Positions 44,911-53,102 of a stretch of 64,000 nucleotides of DNA are shown here, in pieces. Source of the stretch: Kibdelosporangium sp. MJ126-NF4 (lineage in GTDB: Bacteria; Actinomycetota; Actinomycetes; Mycobacteriales; Pseudonocardiaceae); contig NZ_CDME01000008.1 in NCBI RefSeq assembly GCF_000826545.1, positions 1,159,706 through 1,223,705 on the forward strand. Direction: 5' to 3'. Position numbers and translations under genes: made by a program. How positions within the stretch are numbered: the stretch's first letter is position 1; each line of letters opens with the position of its first letter. Below the pieces are notes generated by a model, which made no database searches, was not told the DNA's origin, and saw nothing but the letters and a program-made list of their open reading frames with translations.

Positions 44911-45588
44911 ATGAGCAGATTGGTTGACGCGGTCCGCGGTGAGCTCAAGCGCGCCGCGGATCCGCGCAAAGCGCCGGAGATGCAGCGGTACATGAAGTCC
45001 GAGATGCCGTACCGCGGTGTGGCCAAGCCGGAGCGGGCCGCGTTGACCAAGAAGCTCTTCGCCGAGCATGTGATGTCCGATGTGGACGAGCTGGTCGGGA
45101 CCACACTGGACTTGTGGCGCGCCGCCGAGTACCGCGAGGAGCGCTACGTGGCGATGGACCTGATCGGTGACCGCCGCTACCGGGCATGGCAGAACTCGGC
45201 ACTGATGCCACTGTACGACGAGATGATCGTGACCGGGGCATGGTGGGACTACGTCGACGAGATCGCGATCCGCCGTGTCGGGCCGATCCTGCAGGCCGAG
45301 CCGGAGACCATGACGCCGATGATGCTCCAGTGGTCGGCCGACGCGGACCTGTGGCGCCGTCGCACGTCGATCATCTGCCAGGTCGGCGCGAAGACCGACG
45401 TCGACACCGAGCTGCTCACCCGAACCATCGAGGCGAACATCACCGACAAGGACTTCTTCCTGCGCAAGGGAATCGGCTGGGCGCTGCGCCAGCACTCCAA
45501 AATGGACGCGGCCTGGGTGCGGGTCTTCGTCGACACGCACCCAGACCTTTCACCGTTGTCCCAAAGAGAGGCTAGGAAATACCTCTAG
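44911..45588 (+). CDS. AlkD-like DNA alkylation repair protein
   Basis: 225 residues, HEAT-like all-helical protein of the DNA-7-methylguanine glycosylase (AlkD) family. Motifs: MQRYMKSEMPYRGVAKPERA, EYREERYVAMDLIGDRRYR, TGAWWDYVDEIAIRRVGPIL, DKDFFLRKGIGWALRQHSK. Such enzymes excise bulky or positively charged alkyl-bases. Its last 17 nt overlap the convergent membrane protein gene. Confidence 0.88.
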   Translation: MSRLVDAVRGELKRAADPRKAPEMQRYMKSEMPYRGVAKPERAALTKKLFAEHVMSDVDELVGTTLDLWRAAEYREERYVAMDLIGDRRYRAWQNSALMPLYDEMIVTGAWWDYVDEIAIRRVGPILQAEPETMTPMMLQWSADADLWRRRTSIICQVGAKTDVDTELLTRTIEANITDKDFFLRKGIGWALRQHSKMDAAWVRVFVDTHPDLSPLSQREARKYL

Positions 45589-46117
45589 GACCACGGATGG
45601 CGTACGTGGCCACGCCCGCCACACCGAGCGCCGTGGCGGTGAGCAAAGCCCCGGTCGACTCGGGGCTTTGCACCAGCCAGGTCAGGACCTTGTTGTCGGT
45701 CGGTCCCGTAACAACGCACACGGCCGCCCAGGCCGCGGGCAGCGTCCACGCGAGTTGGCTACCCAGAATCGCGGCGGTCAAACCTGTCAGTCCGACCAGT
45801 CCGACGGCGCCGCGGAGGATCATCCCGGCATCCCAGATCTGGATCGCGGTGATCAGGCCGGACACCACGGCAGCCGCGACGACCAGGTGCGCGCCGCGCC
45901 ACAGCGGCCACGGCAACGCACCGGTCCGGTCGAGCTGGAGATCTGAGCTACCGAGCCCCACCGAGGCCACAGTCCCACCCATACCCAGGATCAGCAGCAA
46001 GATCTGCACGCTTGAGTCGTCGAGCGCCCACGCGCCGATCGTCGCCGCGACCATGACCACGAAAGCCACGAGCAACCCGCGAGACCGTGCGTACAACACC
46101 AGCAGACGCATCAGCAC
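45572..46117 (-). CDS. Membrane protein of the ECF-linked ABC unit
   Basis: 181 residues with about five to six hydrophobic segments (LLVAFVVMVAATIGAWAL, ILLLILGMGGTVASVGLG, GAHLVVAAAVVSGLITAI, AVGLVGLTGLTAAILG, ATALGVAGVATYAI). No known family is recognised. It overlaps the upstream permease gene by 7 nt and is the last gene of the sigma/anti-sigma/ABC operon, so it is probably an accessory membrane subunit. Confidence 0.7.
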   Translation of the reverse strand: MLMRLLVLYARSRGLLVAFVVMVAATIGAWALDDSSVQILLLILGMGGTVASVGLGSSDLQLDRTGALPWPLWRGAHLVVAAAVVSGLITAIQIWDAGMILRGAVGLVGLTGLTAAILGSQLAWTLPAAWAAVCVVTGPTDNKVLTWLVQSPESTGALLTATALGVAGVATYAIRGPRGIS

Positions 46118-47424
46118 TCACGCGCCTCGGCGCGCAGCGCGGCAATTCGCGCGGGCTGCTGGTCGGCGGGCAGTGCACGTACCTCGTCCCAGAGCTTCCC
46201 CGCGATGTCCGCGGCCCCGGGGGTCAGCTCGCGTGGGGCGACGGGCCGCGGTTCGCCGTCGAGCCACGATGCCACGACGGCTCGTTTGGCTTCCGTCTTG
46301 TCGTATCCCGTCATTCCGTTCTCGCACCGCCCCTTGTAGGGCCCGGCCAGGATCGTCCGCTGGACGTTCTTCGGGAATCCGAAGGTGTCGATGAGGAAGT
46401 ACGCGGTGTCACCCGACGACGGGAGCGTGTCGACTTCGAACATGCCTATCCGTGCCTCTACCGCCGTGGCCGGTCCACCGGGAAGCTTCGCCAGCTTGGT
46501 CAACGCTTCCCGTGCCGGACCGACGGCCTCAGCGAGCTTGTCCTCGTGCAACCGGGACACGCACACGCGCGGCGCACCGTCCGCGCACACCAGCGCGGAG
46601 GCCGTTTCGTCCTGCTTGAATATCCCGCCCTGTGACGGCAGCAGGACGAACGTGAGCGCACCAGCGGCGACGGCCGGGACAAGCGCGAGCAACTGGGCCT
46701 TGCGCCCGATGAGCGTGAACAGTCCGAAGCCGGTCACGGCCAGCCCGAGGAACCACAAGCCCTGTACTGCGGTCACACGAGTGGCCACCACGAGGAACGG
46801 ATTGTCCTGACTGTCGATGACCGGAGTCATCAGGGCGAACTGGTTGGACACCGTTCCCTCGATGACACTGCCGGTGCTGGGGCTGGCGACCAGTGCCAGC
46901 GTGGTCGCGGCGAAGGCGAGTATCGCGAGGATCGGCGCGGTCAGCAGATGCGGCAGCACTCGCCCGATGCCCATGCCCACCAACACGGCCGCGACCAACG
47001 ACAAGATGCCCACGAACGTCACCGGCAGCCAGTCGACGTGGAAGTAGTTCGCGTTCCCGAGTACCTGCACCGCGCCGACGAGGAAGATCACCAGATACGC
47101 GCCGACCGCGCCGACGCACAGCGCGGCCACCGGCGGAACCGCACGCTGGAACGCGGATTTGGGCATCGTCGACATCAGTTCGTCGGTGTTGGCCCGGCGG
47201 TCCCGCCTGCCCTGCCACGCGCCCGCGCCCAACGCCAGGGGCCACAGCATGTTCAGCACCCAGCGCTGCCAGATGGCCAGTGACGTCCAGCCATTGGTCC
47301 ACGCGTCCGGGCCTCTGTTCCACGGCCCGGGCGCCAGGTAGAACAGGCCGAGAGCGATCAGGACCATCAGGAAACCGGTCCACGACGCTGCCGAGCGCCG
47401 AAGTTCGATCTTCAACGCCGTCAT
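46111..47424 (-). CDS. ABC transporter permease-like protein with large extracytoplasmic domain
   Basis: 437 residues. The N-terminal two thirds have six or more membrane helices (GFLMVLIALGLFYLAPGP, VAALCVGAVGAYLVIFLVGA, VTFVGILSLVAAVLVGMGIG, ILAILAFAATTLALVA, GLAVTGFGLFTLIGR, LLALVPAVAAGALTFVLL). The C-terminal 170 residues are hydrophilic with four cysteines (ALVCADGAPRVCVSRLHED, KGRCENGM, REC at the end), probably outside the membrane with disulphides. It overlaps the ATPase gene by 4 nt, so it is the permease partner. Substrate unknown. Confidence 0.75.
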   Translation of the reverse strand: MTALKIELRRSAASWTGFLMVLIALGLFYLAPGPWNRGPDAWTNGWTSLAIWQRWVLNMLWPLALGAGAWQGRRDRRANTDELMSTMPKSAFQRAVPPVAALCVGAVGAYLVIFLVGAVQVLGNANYFHVDWLPVTFVGILSLVAAVLVGMGIGRVLPHLLTAPILAILAFAATTLALVASPSTGSVIEGTVSNQFALMTPVIDSQDNPFLVVATRVTAVQGLWFLGLAVTGFGLFTLIGRKAQLLALVPAVAAGALTFVLLPSQGGIFKQDETASALVCADGAPRVCVSRLHEDKLAEAVGPAREALTKLAKLPGGPATAVEARIGMFEVDTLPSSGDTAYFLIDTFGFPKNVQRTILAGPYKGRCENGMTGYDKTEAKRAVVASWLDGEPRPVAPRELTPGAADIAGKLWDEVRALPADQQPARIAALRAEAREC

Positions 47425-48206
47425 GACGCGCGCCCCAGCAAAGCCGAGTAGCCGCGCTCGGTCGGGCTGTCACCGGCGTCGGACTCGCTGCCCGCGGCGG
47501 CCAGTGTCTCCGGTGTTCCCTGGAACACCAGGCGTCCCTCGTTCATCAGCACAACATCCGTGCAGGCGTTGGCGACATCCTCGACCAGGTGCGTGGACAC
47601 CACGACACAGGTGTCCGAAGCCAACGACCGCAGCAGTTCACGGAACTGCATGCGTTGTGCGGGATCCAGTCCCACGGTCGGTTCGTCCAGCAACAGGATC
47701 CGGGGATTGTTGACCAGCGCCTGCGCGACGCCTGCCCGTCGCACCATCCCGCCGGACAGCGTCTTGAGCTTGTCGTCCGCTCGGGAGGTCAGGTTCGCCC
47801 GGTCGATCGCCCGCTGCACCGCGTCCGGGACCTCGGCCTTCGGCATCTCCTTCAGCCACGCCATGTACTCGACGAACTCCCGCACAGTGAACCGCGAGTA
47901 GAACCCGAACTGCTGTGGCAGATAACCGATTTCCCGCCGCAACGGCCGCAGGTCAGCCCCGCCCGGCTTGCGGCCGAGCAGTTCGACCGAACCGCTCGAC
48001 GAGCGCAGAACTGTTGCCAGGCAACGGATCAACGTCGTCTTCCCGGCCCCGTTCGGGCCGAGGATCCCGTGCACGCCGGTTCCCAGCGACAGGTCCAGTC
48101 CGTTCACAGCCATCCGCCGACCGGCCCGTACTCGCAGATCCGCGGTCCTGATCTCCGAGGCGTACGTCGTCGGGGCGGTTTCCGCCGCCCGCACCACGCG
48201 TCCCAT
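47421..48206 (-). CDS. ABC transporter ATP-binding protein
   Basis: 261 residues. Walker A GPNGAGKTTL, Q-loop IGYLPQQFGFYS, signature LSGGMVRRAGVAQAL, Walker B ILLLDEPTVGLDP and switch His in VVVSTHLVED. It is the type used by ABC-2 and related exporters (CcmA-like). It is preceded by the anti-sigma gene (15 nt gap) and coupled to the permease. With the two membrane proteins it forms a probable exporter or sensor complex. Confidence 0.92.
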   Translation of the reverse strand: MGRVVRAAETAPTTYASEIRTADLRVRAGRRMAVNGLDLSLGTGVHGILGPNGAGKTTLIRCLATVLRSSSGSVELLGRKPGGADLRPLRREIGYLPQQFGFYSRFTVREFVEYMAWLKEMPKAEVPDAVQRAIDRANLTSRADDKLKTLSGGMVRRAGVAQALVNNPRILLLDEPTVGLDPAQRMQFRELLRSLASDTCVVVSTHLVEDVANACTDVVLMNEGRLVFQGTPETLAAAGSESDAGDSPTERGYSALLGRAS

Positions 48207-48221
48207 TGTGTTCCCCTTTTT

Positions 48222-48986
48222 TCAACGCAGCAGTCGCGCGAAGCTGTCGGCCCGCAGGCCCAGCGCGGCGACGCACCCGACAGTGATCAATGCCCAGTAG
48301 GGCAGGCTGGCTGGCTCCAGTACGTCCAGCAGGCTGTTGTCGGCGAGATCGGGCGCCACGATCACCAGCGCCCACACCCCGGCGAGTACGACAGCGGCAC
48401 GTGTGACGCCGATGAGCAAGCCGAAAGTGAGCGCGCCGACCGTGAACGCCAACGATGGCAACAGCCACAGCGCCGGTGAGGCCCCTCCCGGCAGTCCTGC
48501 CAGGAAAAGTACGGGGACCATGATGACCAGCACGGCGGCTGTGCGCCGCAGGACCAGCTCGAAGCCCGCGCGTGGTGTCCCGGCGACGAGTTCGTACATC
48601 GGGTCCGCGTTCTTGTTCCACGCCAGCGCCACACCGAGCATCGGCGCGATCGGCGCGACCAGGAGCACGATCGGCGTGTCGAGCTTCATGAACGTGTCCA
48701 GCAGCATCGCGATGGCTGCGACCAGGATGGTCATCCCGATCCACGGGAAACCGGCCGGGGCGATCCAGGTGGACAACCGTCGGCGCCTCGCGGGCGCCTC
48801 GGTCGGCGTGAGCCCGGCCCACACCGTGTCCAACAGGGGAGCGATGCCGTCGGCGTGGGACGCCAGCAGCTGGCGGCACGAGGCGCACGTCTCCATGTGC
48901 GCCTCCAACGCCCAGACCTGGTCCGCAGGAATGCCCTTGTCCCCGTTGGCATACCTGCGGACCAGGTCCCCCGACACGTGGCTCAT
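48222..48986 (-). CDS. Membrane anti-sigma factor with zinc-finger domain
   Basis: 254 residues. The N-terminal zf-HC2 domain has HMETCASCRQLLASH (H-x3-C-x2-C), the anti-sigma zinc motif. It is followed by about six membrane helices (PWIGMTILVAAIAMLLDT, IVLLVAPIAPMLGVALA, VLVIMVPVLFLAGLPGG, FTVGALTFGLLIGVTRA, VVLAGVWALVIVA, YWALITVGCVAALGL). Its start overlaps the sigma gene by 4 nt. A six-helix anti-sigma is larger than the common single-pass ZAS proteins and could sense membrane state or the coupled ABC complex. Confidence 0.85.
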   Translation of the reverse strand: MSHVSGDLVRRYANGDKGIPADQVWALEAHMETCASCRQLLASHADGIAPLLDTVWAGLTPTEAPARRRRLSTWIAPAGFPWIGMTILVAAIAMLLDTFMKLDTPIVLLVAPIAPMLGVALAWNKNADPMYELVAGTPRAGFELVLRRTAAVLVIMVPVLFLAGLPGGASPALWLLPSLAFTVGALTFGLLIGVTRAAVVLAGVWALVIVAPDLADNSLLDVLEPASLPYWALITVGCVAALGLRADSFARLLR

Positions 48987-49513
48987 GACAGCGCCTCCCG
49001 TAGCAAGATCCGCGCCCGGCGCGCCCGTGTTTTCACTGTTCCCTCGGGCACGCCGAGCAGGACTGACGTTTCCCGCACGGTCAGTCCGTCGAGCACCATC
49101 GCCTGCAGCACGTCACGCAGTTCGGGCGCCAGTTCGTCCAGCGCGGCACCCAGTTCGGCGCCGACTGTCCCCGCCAGCGCCTCGTCCTCCGCGGCGGGCG
49201 CGTCCAGCGAGGCCTCATACCGGATTTCGGCATGCCTCGCCTGCTTGCGGAAGACGTCGACAAGCCGGTGGGCCGCGATGGTCCACAACCACCCGACCGC
49301 GCTGCCGTCTACCGCCGCGCCCGCGAAACCGCCCGCCGCACGCCAGACCGCGAGGTATGTCTCCTGCATGACCTCGGCGACGACCTGGTCGTCCGAACAA
49401 CGGCGGCGCAGCCGCACAGCCAGCCACGGAGACGTGCGGCGGTACAGCTCTTCGAAGGCCGCCCGGTCGCCTTTGGCGATCCGGCGGACCAACGCCGCTT
49501 CGTCGTCCGTCAT
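48983..49513 (-). CDS. ECF-type RNA polymerase sigma factor
   Basis: 176 residues. Region 2 (DRAAFEELYRRTSPWLAVRL, VMQETYLAVWRAAGGFAG, AAHRLVDVFRKQ) and region 4 (ELAPELRDVLQAMVLDGLTV, LGVPEGTVKTRARRARILLR). It is co-translated with the zinc-finger anti-sigma downstream. The TetR gene ends 6 nt upstream on the same strand, so read-through from tetR is possible. Confidence 0.92.
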   Translation of the reverse strand: MTDDEAALVRRIAKGDRAAFEELYRRTSPWLAVRLRRRCSDDQVVAEVMQETYLAVWRAAGGFAGAAVDGSAVGWLWTIAAHRLVDVFRKQARHAEIRYEASLDAPAAEDEALAGTVGAELGAALDELAPELRDVLQAMVLDGLTVRETSVLLGVPEGTVKTRARRARILLREALS

Positions 49514-49519
49514 GCCCAG

Positions 49520-50089
49520 CTAGACGACGGGATGCCCGGAACGGTTCTCGTCCGGCGGAATCACTTCGAGCCCGAGCGCGCCCCATGCCGCGTCGACCGA
49601 GACTTTCCGCAGCTCGGCCTGGGGAACGTCGGCGAACTCGATCGTGCAGTCCTGCAGCCCGCCGAGCGCGATGGTCGCCTTGGTCGCCTCGGCGAGGGAC
49701 GGATGCGGGCCGACCAGCATGGTGGCGATCTGCCTGCGCCACCCCAGCACCATCTCGACCAGCCCGAGGTCGCTCAGTGTGGTGAGTTCCTCGACCAGCA
49801 GCCGGATGTCGCGGCGGTGGCGGTAATGGAAGTCGAAGTACCCCTCAAGCAGCGCCCGCTTGTCGATGTCAGCCAGCTTCGCCTGCTGCTCGACGAACTG
49901 CTGGGCGTCGTCGAGCAGCGGTTGCATGATGCTGCGCAGCAGGTCGTCGCGGGAGGCGAAGTGGTAGTAGAGGGCCGGTTTGCTGATCCCGAGCTGCTCG
50001 GCGATCTCCCGGAGGCTGGTTCTCTGCACGCCCTGCTGGGCGAAGAGCTCCCGCGCCGCGTCCAGAATGCGCTGTTTGGTGTCGGCCAC
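49520..50089 (-). CDS. TetR-family regulator controlling a distant FAD monooxygenase gene
   Basis: 189 residues from GTG 50089. HTH: TKQRILDAARELFAQQGVQR, then TSLREIAEQLGISKPALYYHFASRDDLL. The C-terminal domain is a TetR_C-like helical bundle (FHYRHRRDIRLLVEELTTLS). The palindrome TGACCTACCGGCAGGTCA lies 15 nt upstream of the start. Two near-identical palindromes precede the FAD monooxygenase at 51882, strong evidence that this TetR represses both itself and that gene, as in tetR/tetX-type pairs. The inducer would be the monooxygenase substrate. Confidence 0.92.
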   Translation of the reverse strand: MADTKQRILDAARELFAQQGVQRTSLREIAEQLGISKPALYYHFASRDDLLRSIMQPLLDDAQQFVEQQAKLADIDKRALLEGYFDFHYRHRRDIRLLVEELTTLSDLGLVEMVLGWRRQIATMLVGPHPSLAEATKATIALGGLQDCTIEFADVPQAELRKVSVDAAWGALGLEVIPPDENRSGHPVV

Positions 50090-50103
50090 GCCATCAGGGT
50101 AGT

Positions 50104-50121
50104 TGACCTACCGGCAGGTCA
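50104..50121. promoter_or_regulatory. TetR operator O1 (autoregulatory)
   Basis: TGACCTACCGGCAGGTCA, an 18-bp palindrome (one mismatched pair). Same pattern as O2 and O3 at 51820-51871. A further half-site CCGGTAGGTC follows at 50131-50140. Confidence 0.8.
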
Positions 50122-50145
50122 GCACCCCCGCCGGTAGGTCCCGTC

Positions 50146-50397
50146 TCAGACCAGGTGGTCGAACTCGCCGTTCCTGGCGCCCGACAGCATGGCCGCGATC
50201 TCCGCCTCGGTGAACTGCAGAATCGGGCCGGAGGCACCCAACTTGGAGTCCCGCATCCCGATCACGCCACCAACCTTGGCGAACTCGACACACGCGTCGT
50301 TTGGTTCACTGGCGACTGCCTTCTGCCACAGCGCACCCTCGAAGGCGCTGCCCGGCAGGTAGTCTTGCTCGCGCAACGGACTGTCCTTTCCGAACAC
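50146..50397 (-). CDS. DUF397 domain protein
   Basis: 83 residues from GTG 50397; an internal TTG (before RE-QDYLPGS) is an alternative giving a length closer to the family norm of 60-75. The typical core is LWQKAVASEPNDACVEFAKV, IGMRDSKLGASGPILQFTEA, EIAAMLSGARNGEFDHL. DUF397 proteins are small partners of XRE/DUF5753 regulators in actinomycetes, probable anti-regulators. It lies 3 nt after the XRE gene in the same orientation. Confidence 0.9.
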   Translation of the reverse strand: MFGKDSPLREQDYLPGSAFEGALWQKAVASEPNDACVEFAKVGGVIGMRDSKLGASGPILQFTEAEIAAMLSGARNGEFDHLV

Positions 50398-50400
50398 GGA

Positions 50401-51255
50401 TCACTTGTACTCCTCCGCCACTTTCCCGATGAAGTCGATGGATTCCACCGGGCCCAGCGCGGCGGCCTGCAGATGCCCCCACAGCCGTTCATAGCCTTCG
50501 ACCAGCGTGGGATCATCAATGTAGCGCGCATCGTCGTACTGCTCGACGTGCACGAGATCAAGCGGTGTCAGGATGCCTGGGCTCGGAACATGGAACATCG
50601 CAAAGCTCAGCCACGCATAGCTTGTCTGGTTGGCGCTCGCGAAAGGCCGAACCAGGATCTGGACATTCGGCCTGTTCGCGACCTCCAGCAGATGCCGCAG
50701 TTGCTCATGCATCACCGTGTGGTCGCCGTACACACGCCTGAGCGCTGACTCGGACACGATGAATGTCGCCATCAACCCGCTGTCGAGGATCGCTTGCCGC
50801 TCCAGCCTCGCCTTGACGGTCTCATCCTCGTTGAAGGTGAAGCCGAATGGCGAAGGCTTGCGACTCAACGCCCGGATGTAGCCCTCGGTCTGCAGGAGCC
50901 CGTACACGATCTCGGCCGTGGTGACTCGAATCCGGTCGCAGCGCGCCTCCAGGTCGATCAACATCCGTGCCGACTCCCGGTAGACCGCCTTGTACCCGGT
51001 CCAGTCGCCCTTCTTGCCCAGGTTGCGGGCCAGATCCATCATGACGTTGATCAGCTCGGGGCTGGCGCCGTAGGCCTCGCCCATCATCCGCACGTCGCCG
51101 ACGCTCGGCCGGGACGTCATGTTCAGTATCCGGTTGATCTTCGTGCCACGGCAGCCCAGGTAGTCCGCGACCTCATGGTCCTTGACTCCGGACTCGCGTT
51201 TCAACCTGTTCAGCTCGTTGTTGAGCATCAGGAGCGGAACGGTCTTGGTCGTCAT
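50401..51255 (-). CDS. XRE-family regulator with DUF5753-type C-terminal domain
   Basis: 284 residues from ATG 51255 (GGAAGG 6 nt upstream). N-terminal HTH (LNRLKRESGVKDHEVADYLG, TKINRILNMTSRPSV), then the DUF5753 domain: YRESARMLIDLEARCDRIRV, VYGLLQTEGYIRAL, FIVSESALRRVYG, LLEVANRPNVQILVRPF. With the DUF397 gene it forms the standard XRE/DUF397 pair (BldB/AbaA-orfA-like modules). A short tandem repeat (GGCTGGGGCTGT, about 2.7 copies) lies just upstream at about 51270-51302. Confidence 0.9.
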   Translation of the reverse strand: MTTKTVPLLMLNNELNRLKRESGVKDHEVADYLGCRGTKINRILNMTSRPSVGDVRMMGEAYGASPELINVMMDLARNLGKKGDWTGYKAVYRESARMLIDLEARCDRIRVTTAEIVYGLLQTEGYIRALSRKPSPFGFTFNEDETVKARLERQAILDSGLMATFIVSESALRRVYGDHTVMHEQLRHLLEVANRPNVQILVRPFASANQTSYAWLSFAMFHVPSPGILTPLDLVHVEQYDDARYIDDPTLVEGYERLWGHLQAAALGPVESIDFIGKVAEEYK

Positions 51256-51399
51256 CGGGAACCTTCCGTGGGCTGGGGCTGTGGCTGGGGCTGTGGCTGG
51301 GGGTCACAGTATCGGTCACGGTCTGTCACTTCGCGAATCACCCGTTCGATTAATACTGTAGTAGGAAATCCTAGATTAGGTTGTGAAGACACCGAGCGA

Positions 51400-51518
51400 G
51401 GTGTGCACACCTCGGCGGAGCCCTCGACCCCGACACATGTCGGCTCCGCGTGCACACCACCGCTGGCCCGCGCGGCCGAGGCGACTTCCACCAGCGCCGC
51501 CGAGGTCGCGCGGGCCAG
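51400..51518. repeat. Two consecutive inverted repeats upstream of the 51548 gene
   Basis: IR-a: GGTGTGCAC (51400-51408) with GTGCACACC (51450-51458), plus inner arms GCGGAGCC/GGCTCCGC (51415-51422, 51442-51449). IR-b: CTGGCCCGCGCG (51463-51474) with its complement (51507-51518). They lie between the AT-rich promoter-like segment near 51340-51385 and the small gene at 51548, so they would form hairpins in its leader. Riboswitch or attenuator function cannot be told. Confidence 0.5.
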
Positions 51519-51547
51519 TCGAACTCCCTACGCGCAAAGGAATCCCC

Positions 51548-51811
51548 GTGTCCGACAGTCAGGAATGCAGTCAGCAGGTGCTCGACATGGTTGCCAGGCA
51601 GGTGCCCAAGGTGTTCGCGGTCGTGATCGCGTCCGGCCATCTGGACGATGACGACGCCCACGTGGTCGCGTGGGGCATGACTCTCGACGACGGCGCGTAC
51701 ATGACCACCGTCGACGGGCGTAACCAGTTCCTGCTCGCCGAGCCGGAGAATGCCCTGAGGTACATCCGCCACCTCCCTGAATCCAGGTCCTACCTGGTCT
51801 GGGCGGCCTGA
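51548..51811 (+). CDS. Small hypothetical protein, 87 residues
   Basis: GTG 51548 is preceded by AAAGGAA 5 nt upstream; longer in-frame starts would run through the hairpins and are Arg/Pro-rich filler. The product (VLDMVARQVPKVFAVVIASG, AWGMTLDDGAYMTTVDGRNQ, RYIRHLPESRSYLVWAA) is soluble and mixed alpha/beta. No family recognised. It lies divergent from the XRE gene, a position often taken by the regulated partner of XRE/DUF397 modules. Confidence 0.65.
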   Translation: MSDSQECSQQVLDMVARQVPKVFAVVIASGHLDDDDAHVVAWGMTLDDGAYMTTVDGRNQFLLAEPENALRYIRHLPESRSYLVWAA

Positions 51812-51819
51812 ACGGCCAC

Positions 51820-51871
51820 TGACTTACCGGTAGGTCAGATCTATGATAGTGTCTGACTTACCGGTCAGTCA
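51820..51871 (+). promoter_or_regulatory. TetR operators O2 and O3 in the monooxygenase promoter
   Basis: O2 TGACTTACCGGTAGGTCA (51820-51837) and O3 TGACTTACCGGTCAGTCA (51854-51871), centres 34 bp apart. A -10-like TATGAT lies between them (51842-51847). O3 abuts the AGGAGGGG ribosome site. All three sites fit TGACYTACCGG followed by an inverted half, tying this promoter to the TetR at 49520-50089. Confidence 0.85.
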
Positions 51872-51881
51872 GGAGGGGTTG

Positions 51882-53102
51882 ATGAAGGTACTTGTCTCAG
51901 GGGCGAGCATTGCCGGGCCGGTGCTCGCCTACTGGTTGGCCAGGAACGGCCACGAAGTCACGGTCGTCGAGCGTTCACCTGTGCTGCGCAAGACGGGTGG
52001 CCACGCGGTCGACCTGTTCCGCCCGGCAATGAACATCACGGAGCAGATGGGCGTGCTGCCGCAGGTGGAGCACGCGGCCACCGGCACGGACCGGATGACG
52101 CTGCACCGGCCGAGGGTGGCCAAGCCGATCCACATCGACCTGAGCAAGGTCTATGGCGCCACCTCCGACCGGCACGTCGAGATCATGCGGGACGACCTGA
52201 GCGAGATCTACTACAAGGCCACAACCGACAACGTGGAGTACCTCTTCGGCAACTCGATCACCCGAATCGACCAGGACGGCACGGTCGCGTTCGAGAACTC
52301 CGCGCCCCGGGCGTTCGACATCGTCGTCGGCGCGGACGGCCTGCATTCGAACGTGCGGCGGCTGACCTTCGGCGAGGAGTCCGCGTTCAGCAAGTTCGCG
52401 GGCGCCTACCTCGCCGTCCTCAGCGTCCCGAAGGAACTCGCGCCCGACGGCGAGTTCGTCACGTATCTGGACGTGGACCGAATGGCAGGCATCTACACCG
52501 CCAACCACATGGAGGATGCCCGCGCGCTCTTCCTGTTCCGCAGCAAGCCGCTCGATGTTCACCACCGGGATGTGCCCCGCCAGAAGGACTTACTGCGACA
52601 GGGCTTCCACCGCCTGCACCCGAACGTCAACCGCTTGCTGGCGCATGCCGAGAACACCCCGGCATTCCACTTCGACTCGATCACCCAACTCCGCCTGGAA
52701 TCGTGGTCCCAAGGCAGAGTCACTCTCGTCGGCGACGCGGGCTACTGCCCAGGCCCAGCCATCGGTGGCAGCACAAGCCTCGCCGTCATCGGCGCCTACG
52801 TCCTCGCGGGAGAACTGGCCGCGGCGGGGGGTGACTACGAACGCGGATTCGCCGCGTACGAAAGGGAAATGGCTGACTTCGTCCGACGCAGTAGAGAATT
52901 CGCCCTCATGGCAGCCAAAACGCTGATCCCCAGCAGCCCCTTAGGCGTGTGGGCGCTGGCCAACGGCGCCCGCCTGATCTCGGCCCTGCCCCAGTCCGTC
53001 AGCCGATCCCTGGCCAAACTCAACCCCTCCGGCCCCCGCATGCACGACTCCTTCCAGGTCAAGAACTACGAGACAGACAAGTCCACCGTCCCGCCGCGAT
53101 AA
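51882..53102 (+). CDS. FAD-dependent monooxygenase (PHBH/TetX-like)
   Basis: 406 residues from ATG 51882 with GGAGGGG just upstream. Rossmann FAD motif MKVLVSGASIAGPVLAYWLA (GxSxAG form), then HEVTVVERSPVLRKTGGHAVD, the DG motif FDIVVGADGLHSNVRRL and the GD motif RVTLVGDAGYCPGPAIGGST. Group A flavoprotein hydroxylases of this look oxidise aromatic compounds, polyketides or antibiotics such as tetracyclines or rifamycins. Control by a TetR with three clear operators suggests substrate-induced detoxification or modification. Confidence 0.9.
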   Translation: MKVLVSGASIAGPVLAYWLARNGHEVTVVERSPVLRKTGGHAVDLFRPAMNITEQMGVLPQVEHAATGTDRMTLHRPRVAKPIHIDLSKVYGATSDRHVEIMRDDLSEIYYKATTDNVEYLFGNSITRIDQDGTVAFENSAPRAFDIVVGADGLHSNVRRLTFGEESAFSKFAGAYLAVLSVPKELAPDGEFVTYLDVDRMAGIYTANHMEDARALFLFRSKPLDVHHRDVPRQKDLLRQGFHRLHPNVNRLLAHAENTPAFHFDSITQLRLESWSQGRVTLVGDAGYCPGPAIGGSTSLAVIGAYVLAGELAAAGGDYERGFAAYEREMADFVRRSREFALMAAKTLIPSSPLGVWALANGARLISALPQSVSRSLAKLNPSGPRMHDSFQVKNYETDKSTVPPR

